From Nocardia abscessus NBRC 100374 (GTDB taxonomy: Bacteria; Actinomycetota; Actinomycetes; Mycobacteriales; Mycobacteriaceae), in NCBI RefSeq assembly GCF_000308455.1, contig NZ_BAFP01000274.1, positions 62,001 to 126,000 of the forward strand: 64,000 bases of DNA, given 5' to 3'. The notes under the pieces were generated by a model that searched no databases, was not told the origin of the DNA, and was given only the letters and a program-made list of their open reading frames with translations. Position 1 is the stretch's first letter. Every line of letters starts with the position of its first letter. Positions 1 to 11,232 of this stretch are shown piece after piece. The position numbers were made by a program, and so were the translations under genes.

Positions 1-4
1 TCGA

Positions 5-1009
5 ATGCTGACCTTGTACGTGGGTGATCTCCACTTTTCAGGATGGTCGATGCGCGGTCGAGTCGCGGTGGCCGAGAAGAGCCTTCCAGTGACCGAAAGG
101 ATCGTGGAGCTGGATTGGCCGATCCGGGAAAGTCCGGACGGGGTGCTGTTTGCTGGCGACGGCACCGACGAACGTGCGGCCGGCATCGGCTGCGCTTGCG
201 ACGCCGACGATCTCGCGGAAGCCGATGTCGAAGGCATCCTGGAGGACTCCGCGATGTCGCTGCTGCCTCGGGTCCCGATTCTGGCCGACACCGAGACCGG
301 AGCCGTCGCCGGGGATGTGGTCTCGATCGCCGAGTACCTTGACGAGATCGCACCGGAATCCGGTGTCAGCCTCATGGGCGCCACGCGACGTCAACGGGCG
401 TTGGTCCGCTCTATATGCGCCTGGGCGAGTCACGACCTGCCGTACCTGCGCGAGGGCGCGTCCTACGCACGCTCGCTCCGTGCCGCCCCGGGCATTCCTG
501 GGCCCGGAGCGGTGGAACAGGCACGGTGGCTGTGCGACGTCGTGTCCGGGTTGGTGCGCCGTTCGGGTGGTCCGTTCCTCGTCGGGGACTTCGGTCTCGC
601 GGATGTGATGGTGTCGACCTACTTCCAGCAGCTCCGCGGCTGGCATATCGGCATCGACGACTCTGCCGTGCGCGACTATGCGCGTCGACTGCTGGAGCGC
701 CCGTCGGTCGCTGAACACCTCGACCAGGCTCGCGCGATCTATCGGGCCATCGACGAGGCCCCGACCGGGTCGCCGCAGTGGATCCTGCGCCACTACCGCT
801 ATCACCCGGGCAAGCAATTGCTGCACAACTGGCAACGCGACCGCTGCGAACGACTGGTCAACACCACCGCCGTGGAGGCAGTACAGCTGGCCTATCAGGG
901 GCTCGACCTCGAGCAGATCACGCAGGCGCTCGCCCGGATCTACAAGGTGCCGCTGGAGCGCGTTGCCGACGACGTCACCACGTTGTTCGCGCGGCTCTCA
1001 CCCGTCTGA
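5..1009 (+). CDS. GST-fold protein with C-terminal PqqD-like domain
   Basis: The first ~80 residues look like a glutathione S-transferase N-terminal thioredoxin fold: the opening LTLYVGDLHFSGWSMRGR matches the small-molecule-thiol GST pattern with its Ser-Trp-Ser active-site region. A helical GST C-terminal domain follows to about residue 250. The last ~70 residues (AVEAVQLAYQGLDLEQITQ and on) look like a PqqD/RRE-type peptide-recognition domain, which in RiPP systems binds the leader peptide. The stop is 26 bases before the radical SAM gene, so the two are probably cotranscribed. Visible: both folds by motif. Inferred: a role as recognition or thiol-dependent partner of the radical SAM enzyme. 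The ATG lies 5 bases from the window edge, so an upstream start cannot be excluded. Confidence 0.65.
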   Translation: MLTLYVGDLHFSGWSMRGRVAVAEKSLPVTERIVELDWPIRESPDGVLFAGDGTDERAAGIGCACDADDLAEADVEGILEDSAMSLLPRVPILADTETGAVAGDVVSIAEYLDEIAPESGVSLMGATRRQRALVRSICAWASHDLPYLREGASYARSLRAAPGIPGPGAVEQARWLCDVVSGLVRRSGGPFLVGDFGLADVMVSTYFQQLRGWHIGIDDSAVRDYARRLLERPSVAEHLDQARAIYRAIDEAPTGSPQWILRHYRYHPGKQLLHNWQRDRCERLVNTTAVEAVQLAYQGLDLEQITQALARIYKVPLERVADDVTTLFARLSPV

Positions 1010-1035
1010 CCGTCCCCGATTCGAGGAGCATCGCG

Positions 1036-2426
1036 ATGCCCGCCACCCTGTCCCGTGCCCTGACCCAGCAGCTGAAATTCCGTGCCGACCTCGGCCTGCT
1101 GTTCGACCCACACACCGGCACCTTCCATCGACTCCGCAACGCGGTCGCCGAATCGATGGTGTCACTCATGTTCTCCGGCGCCGATGACGACACCGTCATC
1201 GGCGATATCGCGCATCGCTACAACGCCGCGCCCTCACGCGTCGCCGCCGACGCCGCCCACCTGGTCGCCACCCTGACCTCCCCGCCGCCAACAGCCGTCC
1301 ACGACGACAGCCACGGGTCGTTGCTGGGCGTCGACAAGCGGTTCGACTCGAAGCTGGACTTCCCGTTGCGGCTCGAAATCGAACTCACCGCTGTGTGTAA
1401 CTGGGCGTGCGGATTCTGCTACAACGTGTGGAAGATCGACCCGGACATGAGCGACGCCGATGTCCGGCGCGCGGTAAAAGCATTGCCGGAAAAGCATATT
1501 TCGACCGAGCTGGCATGCTCGATCCTCGACGAATGCGCCGACCGTGGCTGTTTCGTCATCCGCTACAGCGGCGGGGAGACACTGCTGCACCCCGATGCCA
1601 TGGAGATCTTCGAGCACGGTGGTCGCCGCGGCCTGTACCAGGTGGTGTTCACCAACGGCCACTTCCTCAACGCCGAACGGGCGAAGCGTCTGGCAGCAGC
1701 GAACGTGCGATGTGTCCTCGTCTCGATCCACGGCGACCGCAATACCCACAACGAACTGACCGGTCATCCCCGCGCATACGACCGCGCAATCGACGCAATG
1801 CGGCTGCTGATCGACGCGGGTATCACCGTGGTCGCAGAAATGACACTGGTCAAAGGCAACATCGACGGCGCGCTGGACGTCATCCGCGACGTGTACGCGC
1901 TCGGCGTACGCGAGTTCGGTGTCATGCGCTACGTCCCGACCGGCCGCCACGACGACCGCTACGGCATCCCGGTGTCGGTCACCATGCCGCTGATCACTCG
2001 CATCGACGAACTCGTTGCCACCGAATGCCCCACGATGACGGTCGCGTGGCCCTGCGCGCAGAAGGTGTGCACGAGCGACACCGACACCCCGTTGCGGTCC
2101 GACGACCCCACCTTGGGATTGCGGCTGTCGCAGATATCCGGGCACTGCGAGTCGGGAATGGTGTGGGGCAGCGTCTCCTACGACGGCCGGTTGCGGAACT
2201 GCCCGCACTCCAACGTCTACTTCGGCTCCCTGCACACCGGCCCCCTCGCCGGAGCATGGCCCGCCTTGACCGACGCCGTGCACGCAGCGGTCGCCACCAG
2301 GCCAACCTGCGCCGGTTGCGCCGTCGCCGACGCCTGCCGCGGCGGCTGCCACCTGCCCAGTTTCTTCGCTCCGGCGACCGGAGTAGCGCTCGGAATGCCC
2401 GCCCTCGCCACCGATAGGATTTCCGG

Positions 2427-2430
<4 letters not shown>
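1036..2430 (+). CDS. Radical SAM/SPASM protein with N-terminal PqqD-like domain
   Basis: 464 residues. Residues ~1-85 form a PqqD-like domain, the usual leader-peptide-binding module. The radical SAM core starts near residue 110 and carries the 4Fe-4S motif CxxxCxxC as C121, C125 and C128 (CNWACGFC). The YSGGETLLHP segment is the standard GGE SAM-binding strand. The C-terminal ~120 residues hold a Cys-rich SPASM region (CAQKVC, GHCESG, CPHS, CAGCAVADACRGGC) for auxiliary Fe-S clusters. This architecture is typical of RiPP maturases that make thioether, C-C or epimerised peptides, and of PqqE. The start is chosen because ATG 1036 follows a GAGGAG ribosome site. The 3' end overlaps the next gene by ATGA. 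Substrate unknown; no precursor peptide gene is visible nearby. Confidence 0.85.
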
Positions 2431-5474
<3,044 letters not shown>

Positions 5475-5537
5475 CGTTCGCCAGCTTTGTGCCGCGCAAG
5501 CGGTCGGGACCATAGCGGATCACGACGTCATCGTTAG

Positions 5538-5995
5538 ACGTTTTATGAGGCGGCGCGCGACTACACGATGGAGGTGTGCTTGGCGGCGATCCTCGGCCTG
5601 GCCGCCGACGGCCCGATCGCCCTTCAGGTTCCAGAGCTGTTCGACCGTTCTGTCGCCGGGACCGAACATCCGCCGATCCGCAGCGCTGACGAGGACGCGG
5701 TCTACACGGCCGCTCTCGACGCGGCTATCGAACTGCGAGCCTTGCTGGAAGCGCACACATGCTGCCCAGAGGGCATGACCGAGTCGGTGACCTCGAAGTT
5801 GATTGCGGCTGGACCGGACTTGGGCGGAGGCGTGGTGGAGCATCTGCTGGCGCTGTTGATTGCTGCGCGTGAGACCACCGCCAGCTGGCTTGCTGGTTGT
5901 TGGTCGAGTGCGCACTAGACGACCGACTCGCCAGCGCGCTCGCCCTGGCTTACCGCGCGGCAAGCCAAAGCAGTCAAGGAACGACATACGCTTCA
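5538..5995 (+). pseudogene. Decayed unknown gene with frameshift
   Basis: An open stretch from about 5538 (ATG 5568 inside it) to TAG 5916 gives a normal-looking alpha-helical sequence (TFYEAARDYTMEVCLAAILG at its start). It has no good upstream start, since TAG 5535 closes the frame just before it. Near 5895 the sense continues in another frame as LVECALDDRLASALALAYRA, which reads like the real C-terminal helix. The simplest view is one gene broken by a frameshift and a lost 5' end. Family not recognised. The neighbouring gene is also a pseudogene, so this stretch of the cluster looks eroded. Confidence 0.4.
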
Positions 5996-6011
5996 ATCAG
6001 GCGCGATCAGT

Positions 6012-6710
6012 GTGCGCGAACAGTACCGACGCCGCCGCGGCCAACATTCCCTCCAGGTGGCTCTCGACGTTCATACGCTCGATCGCGCTCTCGAGATCAC
6101 CGGGGCCGCAGTCGACGCTGGAGTCGACTTCATCGAGGTGGGCGACCTATTGATCAACGACCTATTGATCAAAAGAGTAGGTGTCGGAGCGATCGAGACG
6201 ATCAAGCGCTTTGCATCGAACACGGCCGTGGTCGCCGAAATGATGTCTGCAGACTGAGTCCGGGACCAGGTCGAACTCGCCGCAGAAGCCGGAGCCGATG
6301 TCGTCCTCCTCATGGGGCCGGCGTCCACTGCCAGCGTGCCCGCCGCGGTAGCAGCCGCACGCCGTCTCGGGGTCGCACTCACCCTCGATGCTCCGCCCGC
6401 GTACCTCAACGCTGCCTGGCTCCGCGATATGGCACGCACCGGTATTGACGGCTTCGTCGTCACTACGAACATCGACCTCGGCGTTGGTGGCAACCACCCC
6501 CTCGCGACCGCAAAACCATCCGCACGTGTAGTCAACTGCCAGCCGCGGTCTCTGGCGGCTTTAGCACGGCCGATGACACCGTGCCCCAGCAGCGATGACT
6601 GGGACATCGCTATCGTCGGCCGGAGCATCGCCGACGCCGTTGCCCCCGCCGACATGGCCCAGCAGTTGACCAGCATTGTCCGAAAGATCCACACCGAGGA
6701 GTGTCTGTGA
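6012..6710 (+). pseudogene. 3-hexulose-6-phosphate synthase / KGPDC-like TIM-barrel pseudogene
   Basis: The reading frame (LQVALDVHTLDRALEITG, then IEVGD, AELAAEAGADVV-like and GIDGFVVTTNIDLG segments) follows the orotidine-decarboxylase superfamily, closest to 3-hexulose-6-phosphate synthase / 3-keto-L-gulonate-6-phosphate decarboxylase. Two lesions are visible. An in-frame TGA at 6255-6257 sits right after EMMSAD, where the family usually has a DG-type turn. A 15-base tandem duplication at 6144-6173 inserts five residues (DLLIN/DLLIK) into the IEVGxPLI strand. The frame is otherwise open to 6710. The stop overlaps the GNAT gene, so it was once part of the operon. Sugar-phosphate aldol chemistry was presumably the ancestral job. 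Read-through of TGA cannot be fully excluded but is unlikely given the second lesion. Confidence 0.7.
6144..6173 (+). repeat. 15-bp tandem duplication inside the HPS-like pseudogene
   Basis: GACCTATTGATCAAC at 6144-6158 is followed directly by GACCTATTGATCAAA at 6159-6173, 14 of 15 bases identical. The second copy fits the family consensus (LIKRVG), so the first is probably a slippage insertion. Confidence 0.85.
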
Positions 6711-7186
6711 TCGTCACGCCACTTCAGCCCGAACACATCAGCGAAGTCCGCGAACTCATGGGGCTCGGGGCGCCATCTATCAGTGCTCGCACCCGGTCCG
6801 ACTACTGGCTCTACGCCAAGCTGTTCTCCTCGACCTGCCCCATCACGATCGGCGAGGACAACACCATCACCGGAGCGGTCATCGCATTCCGAAGCCAAGA
6901 CGATCCCGCAGACGTGTACGTCCAGGACGTCATGACCCATCCTCAGTATCGGCAATGCGGCATCGCACGAGCGCTTCTGCGCAGCGTGCGGTCACAGGCG
7001 GAGAAGTGGGGCTGCGAGCGTTTGTATCTGACATCCGAACCGGAGAACCATGCAGCACACGCCAGTTGGACTGCTCTCGGATTCGTCAACGTGCCCGGCG
7101 ACCACGAGATCAACGGCATCTCGATCATCAGCGACTTCAAAGGGCCCGGCCGCAGCCGGGCGGTGTACGAACTGCCCCTGACCTGA
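6701..7186 (+). CDS. GNAT-family N-acetyltransferase
   Basis: About 160 residues with the GNAT core: beta-4 strand VYVQDVMTHPQYRQCGIARALL carries the acetyl-CoA pyrophosphate loop (Q/R-x-x-G-x-A), followed by a beta-5/alpha-4 pair (CERLYLTSEPENHAAHASW, then ALGFVNVPG). The opening residues and the YWLYAKLFSSTC segment recall diaminobutyrate acetyltransferase-like GNATs, but the substrate cannot be read from sequence. Two GTG codons (6701, 6707) are possible starts; both overlap the end of the preceding pseudogene, which supports a former single operon with the radical SAM and GlyQS genes. Confidence 0.8.
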   Translation: MSVIVTPLQPEHISEVRELMGLGAPSISARTRSDYWLYAKLFSSTCPITIGEDNTITGAVIAFRSQDDPADVYVQDVMTHPQYRQCGIARALLRSVRSQAEKWGCERLYLTSEPENHAAHASWTALGFVNVPGDHEINGISIISDFKGPGRSRAVYELPLT

Positions 7187-7204
7187 TCGCGTCGGATCGG
7201 CAGC

Positions 7205-7747
7205 TCAGTCGATCCAGTACCGGCGACTCAGGGTTCCGTCGCTGCATGGTACGACCGATTCGACCATGCCGCCGCATGCTTCGATGATGCGCCGAGAGGC
7301 GAGGTTGCTGTCGTCGCAGGTGATAAGTATCCGATCGAGGCCGATCGCACGGGCGACGGTGAGGCTGTGGCGGAGGATGGCGGTGCCGTAGCCACGGTGC
7401 CGAAATGGTGTAAGGACGCCGTAGCCGATGTGACCGCCTCGTTGACGCAATCCGTCGTTGAGGGTGTGCCGGATGGACGTGCGGCCGACGACCTGGTCAT
7501 CGACCGTGGCGACCAGGTAGGTGGCTGCCACGATTCCGTCGGGCAAGTTGATCCCCTGGCGGTAGTCCTCCAGCGCCGATAGGTACTGCCGCCAGGGCAT
7601 GGCCGGGGTGAGGCCCAATGCGAAGGGGAATCCGTCGCTGTCGGCCATGGCCTCATGCGCCGCGCGGATCACCTGCTCGTCCGATGCGCGCAACGGCCGC
7701 AGGCGCACTGCATCGAGAACAATCGAAGTCCCGGAGTCAGGTGACAT
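7205..7747 (-). CDS. RimJ/RimL-type GNAT acetyltransferase
   Basis: 180 residues, ATG start. The GNAT fold is clear: VRLRPLRASDEQVIRAAHEA opening, HIGYGVLTPFRHRGYGTAIL as strand beta-4 with the acetyl-CoA loop RHRGYGT, then ILITCDDSNLASRRIIEACGG, the typical beta-5/alpha-4 region with N and S contacts. It is convergent with the upstream GNAT gene (18 bases apart), so it is a separate transcription unit. Substrate unknown; this subfamily acetylates small molecules, antibiotics or protein N-termini. Confidence 0.85.
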   Translation of the reverse strand: MSPDSGTSIVLDAVRLRPLRASDEQVIRAAHEAMADSDGFPFALGLTPAMPWRQYLSALEDYRQGINLPDGIVAATYLVATVDDQVVGRTSIRHTLNDGLRQRGGHIGYGVLTPFRHRGYGTAILRHSLTVARAIGLDRILITCDDSNLASRRIIEACGGMVESVVPCSDGTLSRRYWID

Positions 7748-7940
7748 GTCCGAACCGTACCCAGCGAGACGCTCGTCGGCGACGGAATTTCAGCTATGAC
7801 CCGCTCGTGCCACACAGGTAGAGGTATCCCTGCCCGGCGAGTCGATGCACCAGGAATCTCAGTCGGGGTAACCATCAACCACCACTTCGCTCACACCTCT
7901 CCGGAGGCGAATCCCGGCTTATGCCACACCAACTGGCCGC

Positions 7941-7963
7941 CGCGATTCATTAGACGAATCGCG
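7941..7963. promoter_or_regulatory. Inverted repeat, candidate operator
   Basis: Perfect 8-bp arms CGCGATTC (7941-7948) and GAATCGCG (7956-7963) with a 7-base spacer, in the non-coding region before the NUDIX gene. Function not known. Confidence 0.35.
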
Positions 7964-8103
7964 CGTGGCGCTTCCCGCAAAGGTCGACGCCCACAGGATC
8001 GCAGAAGTGTACTTCTTCGCGAACGGCTCCCGGCCCTGCTCGGGCGCGAACCGACCAGCCCGGCTCCGGCGCGTGATGAGTCGCACTGCGCCGATCTTGA
8101 ATA

Positions 8104-8118
8104 CGTTGCAGTGCAACG
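8104..8118. promoter_or_regulatory. 15-bp palindrome CGTTGCA-G-TGCAACG, candidate operator
   Basis: Perfect 7-bp arms around a single central G, about 160 bases upstream of the NUDIX start. Shape fits a dimeric regulator site (LacI/MarR/TetR size); no regulator is assigned. Confidence 0.4.
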
Positions 8119-8279
8119 AGATTGAGGCTGAGTAATCACACGGAATCGTAACGTCGCCTCGAAGCGACGTGAGAGACTTCGACCAGTTTACGCGCAAGCC
8201 GACAACTGGGCTGGTCGGCTTCATCGCCTGTGCATGTCACCTGTTTCACCCCACCTACTCTCCCGAGAGGACTACTTCG

Positions 8280-8714
8280 ATGCCCGAAAAGGTCAGCAAG
8301 GATAAAGTGCTGGTCTACATCGTGCGCGACGGCAAGCTGCTGGTTTTCCGTCATACTGAGTTCTCCTACGAGGAGGTCGGTATCCAGGTCCCTGCGGGCA
8401 GTATCCGTCCCGGTGAATCGCCGGAGGACGCCGCGCTGCGCGAGGCCCGCGAGGAGACGGGACTGACCGAGTTCAGAGTTGTCCGGAAGCTGGGCGAATA
8501 CGCTTACGACATCTCGCCGTATCGGTGGGAGTTGCAGCAGAGGCACGTATTCCAGCTGGAGTTGTGCGAGGCCGCGCCCGACCGCTGGAGCAGTCAGGAA
8601 GACCATGACGGTCAAGGCGAGCCTACCCACTTCGAATGCTTCTGGGTACCGCTGGAGGCCGCGCACATCTTGCAATCTGGTCAGGGCGCACTGCTGGGGC
8701 GACTGTTCGACTGA
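8280..8714 (+). CDS. NUDIX hydrolase
   Basis: 144 residues. The NUDIX box GX5EX7REUXEEXGU is present and intact as G-SIRPG-E-SPEDAAL-REAREETG-L at about residues 41-63, which binds Mg2+ and cleaves nucleoside diphosphate linkages (NDP-X). An in-frame extension upstream to 8169 exists, but ATG 8280 is preferred because it has a GAGAGG ribosome site and the protein then starts directly with the KVLVYIVRDGKLLVFRH strand of the fold. Substrate not predictable; similar proteins act on nucleotide sugars or damaged nucleotides. Flanked by a regulator on the opposite strand; no operon partner. Confidence 0.9.
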   Translation: MPEKVSKDKVLVYIVRDGKLLVFRHTEFSYEEVGIQVPAGSIRPGESPEDAALREAREETGLTEFRVVRKLGEYAYDISPYRWELQQRHVFQLELCEAAPDRWSSQEDHDGQGEPTHFECFWVPLEAAHILQSGQGALLGRLFD

Positions 8715-8779
8715 CCATTTGATTGATCGCAGCAGGCGGCGAGCATCGTGGACACCCACACCGCCGTACAGGACCGCCG

Positions 8780-9553
8780 TTAGCGCGCGATGGCCGACGT
8801 GTCGTAGAGGCCGTAGGCGAGGAGGACGTGGGGGCAGTCGGGGTAGTCGCTGATCTCGAGGTTGAGTGGGAGGGGCTTGTCGGCGCCGGGTGTGCGTACA
8901 TGGATTGGTGTCGGGCGGGGGCGGTCGTAGGTGACTTGCATGGGTGTGGATTCCCAGATGCTGGGGAATTCGGGGGTGGTTCGCAGTCTCTGGAGCAGGG
9001 TTCGTGCTCGAGGGAGCTCGCGGTATCGACCGAGGGTTCCGCGCAGGATGGTGACGGTGTAGCGGGCTTCGTTGTCCCAGTCGTGAATGTGGTCGCGGGC
9101 GGAGGGGGAGAACATCCACTGGAAGTAGTTGTTGTCGGCCTCGGCGAGGCCGGGCACTATGCGGTGGAATATCCGGTTGCCGTGCAGCACGGTTCGGAGG
9201 GGATCGAGGTAGACGGCGAGGGTGTCGCGGGTATCGAGGTGGTCGAGGTGGGCTTGGATGCCCAGGACCGTGAGGCGCTGGCGTAGCTCCTGGGCGGGTG
9301 GCAGGTCGAGGGAGGGTTGCCACAGTTCGTGCAGATGTCGTCGCTGTGAGGAGTCGAGATCGAAGGCGTCGGCCAGTTTGGTGAAGACACGAGGGCCGGG
9401 GTAGGTCCGATCCCGGATGAGCTGGTGGAGGTAGGAGCTGCTGAAACCGGCCTGCTGGGCGGCGGACTCACGGGACAGATGATGGCGGTGGCGCAGCCAT
9501 TCCAGCGAGTCGTGGAAGTCGGGCATCCCGTCGAGTGCCGGGGCTTTCCGCAT
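8780..9553 (-). CDS. XRE-family regulator with MmyB-like ligand-binding domain
   Basis: 257 residues. A helix-turn-helix lies at residues ~15-70 (SLEWLRHRHHLSRESAAQQA, then GFSSSYLHQLIRDRTYPG). After a linker, the rest matches the MmyB-like PAS-type domain common in actinobacteria (YLDPLRTVLHGNRIFHRIVP, an NYFQWMFSPSARD segment and a TVTILRGTLGRYRELPRA helix). In Streptomyces such proteins bind long-chain lipids or metabolites and control nearby dehydrogenases or antibiotic clusters. No obvious target gene is adjacent. A paralogue follows at 9719-10588 in the same orientation, so the two may arise from duplication. Confidence 0.85.
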   Translation of the reverse strand: MRKAPALDGMPDFHDSLEWLRHRHHLSRESAAQQAGFSSSYLHQLIRDRTYPGPRVFTKLADAFDLDSSQRRHLHELWQPSLDLPPAQELRQRLTVLGIQAHLDHLDTRDTLAVYLDPLRTVLHGNRIFHRIVPGLAEADNNYFQWMFSPSARDHIHDWDNEARYTVTILRGTLGRYRELPRARTLLQRLRTTPEFPSIWESTPMQVTYDRPRPTPIHVRTPGADKPLPLNLEISDYPDCPHVLLAYGLYDTSAIAR

Positions 9554-9718
9554 TTCATCTTGCCCGTCTGTGCGGGGGTAGCGCGTGCGCGATGTCCCCG
9601 GCGTGCGAACGACGAGGTGTCGACTCGGCGTCGTGGTGGCGGGTGGGGGGATTGCCTGTCATTCGGTACTCCTGTTCGGTGGTGCGGGGATTCGGGGGTT
9701 GGCACAGTGAGCTGCGGT

Positions 9719-10588
9719 TCATCGGCATCTTCCGTGTCGGCTAACACTGTCGGTCAGACCTGCTCCGTTGTAGGGCTCGCAGTAGCACACGCAGAATCGG
9801 ACGTCGTGGGAACTCGAGGCGTAGCCGAGGTGGATGCGTGCGGAGTACGGCTCGCCGGTGGTGGGGTCGCGCAGGTGGACGGGTTCCTCGGGGCGGCGGC
9901 CGTAGGCGACCGCGTAGCTGGTGTCCCACGCCTCACGGAAGCTGGCCGTGCCGCACAGGTCGCGGAAGAGGGTGAGCGCGTGCGGGGTGTCGCGGTGGCG
10001 TCCGAGCGCGCCGCGCAGGGTCGCGACCAGGTAGGCGGCGGCGCTGTCCCAGTGCACGACGATGGGTTCGGCGGTGGGCGTGGTGGAGCCGGGGTGGAAG
10101 AACCACAAGGCGACGTTGTCGCGGAACTGTTGGATGCCGGGCAGGCCCGCGGTGAACCGTTCGTTGGCGAGGACCACATTCCACAGCGGATCGATGTAGG
10201 CGCCGGCGATCTCGCGGCGGTCGAGGTAGGTCAGTGTCGCCCGGTGCTCGGGAGTGTCGGTGCGGCTGCGTAGTTCCGCGATCGGAGGCAGAGCGACCGC
10301 GGGCCGGGCGAGGTCGCGGGTGTAGCGTTCCTGCGCACGATCGAGGTCGTAGGCGGTAACGAGGTGGTTCAAAACCGCTGGCGAGCACGAGGCGTCACTG
10401 TTCTCGATCTTCTTGAGCATCTCCTTGCTGATGTGAAGGCTATCGGCGGCGCGCGGGCGCGGGAGCCTGCGGCGCTCGCGGATCCGGCGCGCCCAGCCAC
10501 CGAGATCGGGTATCTCCGAACAAGAGGAACTGGCTCGGCCCCGGCGGCGTCGTGGATGGTGGTCGGCCGGATTCGTTGTCCGGGTCAC
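9719..10588 (-). CDS. Second XRE/MmyB-type regulator
   Basis: 289 residues. The N-terminus is basic (RRRRGR), followed by an HTH at ~30-85 (WARRIRERRRLPRPRAADSL, then HISKEMLKKIENSDA) and the MmyB-like domain (YIDPLWNVVLANERFTAGLP, NVALWFFHPGSTTP, VATLRGALGRHRDTPHALTL). It is a clear paralogue of the 8780-9553 gene; the shared LRG(T/A)LGR helix is diagnostic. The GTG start at 10588 has a very strong GGAGGGG ribosome site. The gene is divergent from the structured leader of the short-peptide gene to its right, so it might control that region. Ligand unknown. Confidence 0.85.
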   Translation of the reverse strand: MTRTTNPADHHPRRRRGRASSSCSEIPDLGGWARRIRERRRLPRPRAADSLHISKEMLKKIENSDASCSPAVLNHLVTAYDLDRAQERYTRDLARPAVALPPIAELRSRTDTPEHRATLTYLDRREIAGAYIDPLWNVVLANERFTAGLPGIQQFRDNVALWFFHPGSTTPTAEPIVVHWDSAAAYLVATLRGALGRHRDTPHALTLFRDLCGTASFREAWDTSYAVAYGRRPEEPVHLRDPTTGEPYSARIHLGYASSSHDVRFCVCYCEPYNGAGLTDSVSRHGRCR

Positions 10589-10971
10589 GTAAAGCCCCTC
10601 CTACTACGGTCTTCCGTACTTCCTTCCACGTGGGGTACGTTGAAGGGTTCTCTCCCCCGAGCTGATTCGTTCCTACCAGAGAAAGATCATCCCCGGCAAA
10701 CAAGTATTCTGTGAGCTAGCCGACAATTAGCCATAGGTAGTCGCGCGACGGGCGCGGCGTATTTGACGTACCCGCGCACCGGGATCGCGCGTTCGGGAAG
10801 TTTCTCTACTGACACTCGCGTTACCCCTTTCTTGCATCGACGCAGACCACTACATGTGGTTGGAGGGGTAATGGTTTTGTTAGCACAATCCTTACCTCTC
10901 GAAGGGGTGGCGCAGCAGCGGCTTTCGGGGCTGTGATGGTGGAGCATCACACCTCCTCAGAAAGGGAAACC
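10589..10971. other. Structured intergenic leader with nested hairpins
   Basis: No gene longer than the small ORF that follows. TTACCCCT (10821-10828) pairs with AGGGGTAA (10864-10871). Inside that loop ACCAC (10846-10850) pairs with GTGGT (10856-10860). The nested hairpin lies about 100 bases before the short-peptide GTG and could be an operator, attenuator or single-strand initiation structure. Confidence 0.4.
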
Positions 10972-11079
10972 GTGGACATATACAACATTCTGGCGCTACT
11001 CGACGCAGGCGCGTCGCTGGTCTCGAATGTGCTGTCGGTCGCCTCGCAGGCATTGAGTCTGGTCCTGTCGTTCGTCTGA
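10972..11079 (+). CDS. 35-residue hydrophobic amphipathic peptide
   Basis: A GTG codon 10972 after an AAAGGGAAACC ribosome site opens a 35-codon frame to TGA 11077-11079. The product starts MDIYNILALLDAGASLVSNV and ends in ASQALSLVLSFV. It is almost free of charge except two Asp, with Ser/Asn/Gln on one helical face and Leu/Val/Ile on the other, so it should form one amphipathic helix. Size and pattern recall corynebacterial PorA/PorH small porins or phenol-soluble-modulin-like peptides, but no sequence match to either can be claimed. A hairpin follows the stop, and a secreted glycine-zipper protein gene comes next. Upstream in-frame ATG 10936 would add 12 polar residues; I prefer GTG 10972 for the spacing to the ribosome site. 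Confidence 0.5.
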   Translation: MDIYNILALLDAGASLVSNVLSVASQALSLVLSFV

Positions 11080-11121
11080 TCGTCGGGCCATTCCTCTGAT
11101 TCGAGGGATGCGCCGACGGGT

Positions 11122-11149
11122 CTCCCGGCTGTGGTCGGGCAGCCGGGAG
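11122..11149 (+). terminator. Perfect 10-bp hairpin after the short-peptide gene
   Basis: CTCCCGGCTG (11122-11131) and CAGCCGGGAG (11140-11149) with an 8-base loop, 43 bases after the short ORF. The T tract behind it is poor, so it may act as an mRNA-end stabiliser or weak terminator. Confidence 0.5.
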
Positions 11150-11232
11150 TATCAGCCTTTCTCGCGCGTTGTCGTGCGCATTTTCTGATCCTTTTCCTCT
11201 CCTTTCTCATTTGATCGAAAGGGTTATTTGTC

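Larger units (their letters stand above)
7748..8279. other. Intergenic region, no convincing gene
   Basis: Divergent promoter region of the GNAT (minus) and NUDIX (plus) genes. Short open frames here have no family signature. Two palindromes are listed separately. Confidence 0.5.

Noticed and set aside
5971..5978. CAGTCAAG match to the tRNA-Pro sequence as left attachment site
   Set aside because: Only 8 bases and no extension to either side; expected by chance in a window of this size.
6255..6257. TGA as a selenocysteine codon
   Set aside because: The family has no selenocysteine at this place, no SECIS-like hairpin was seen behind it, and a second lesion lies close by.
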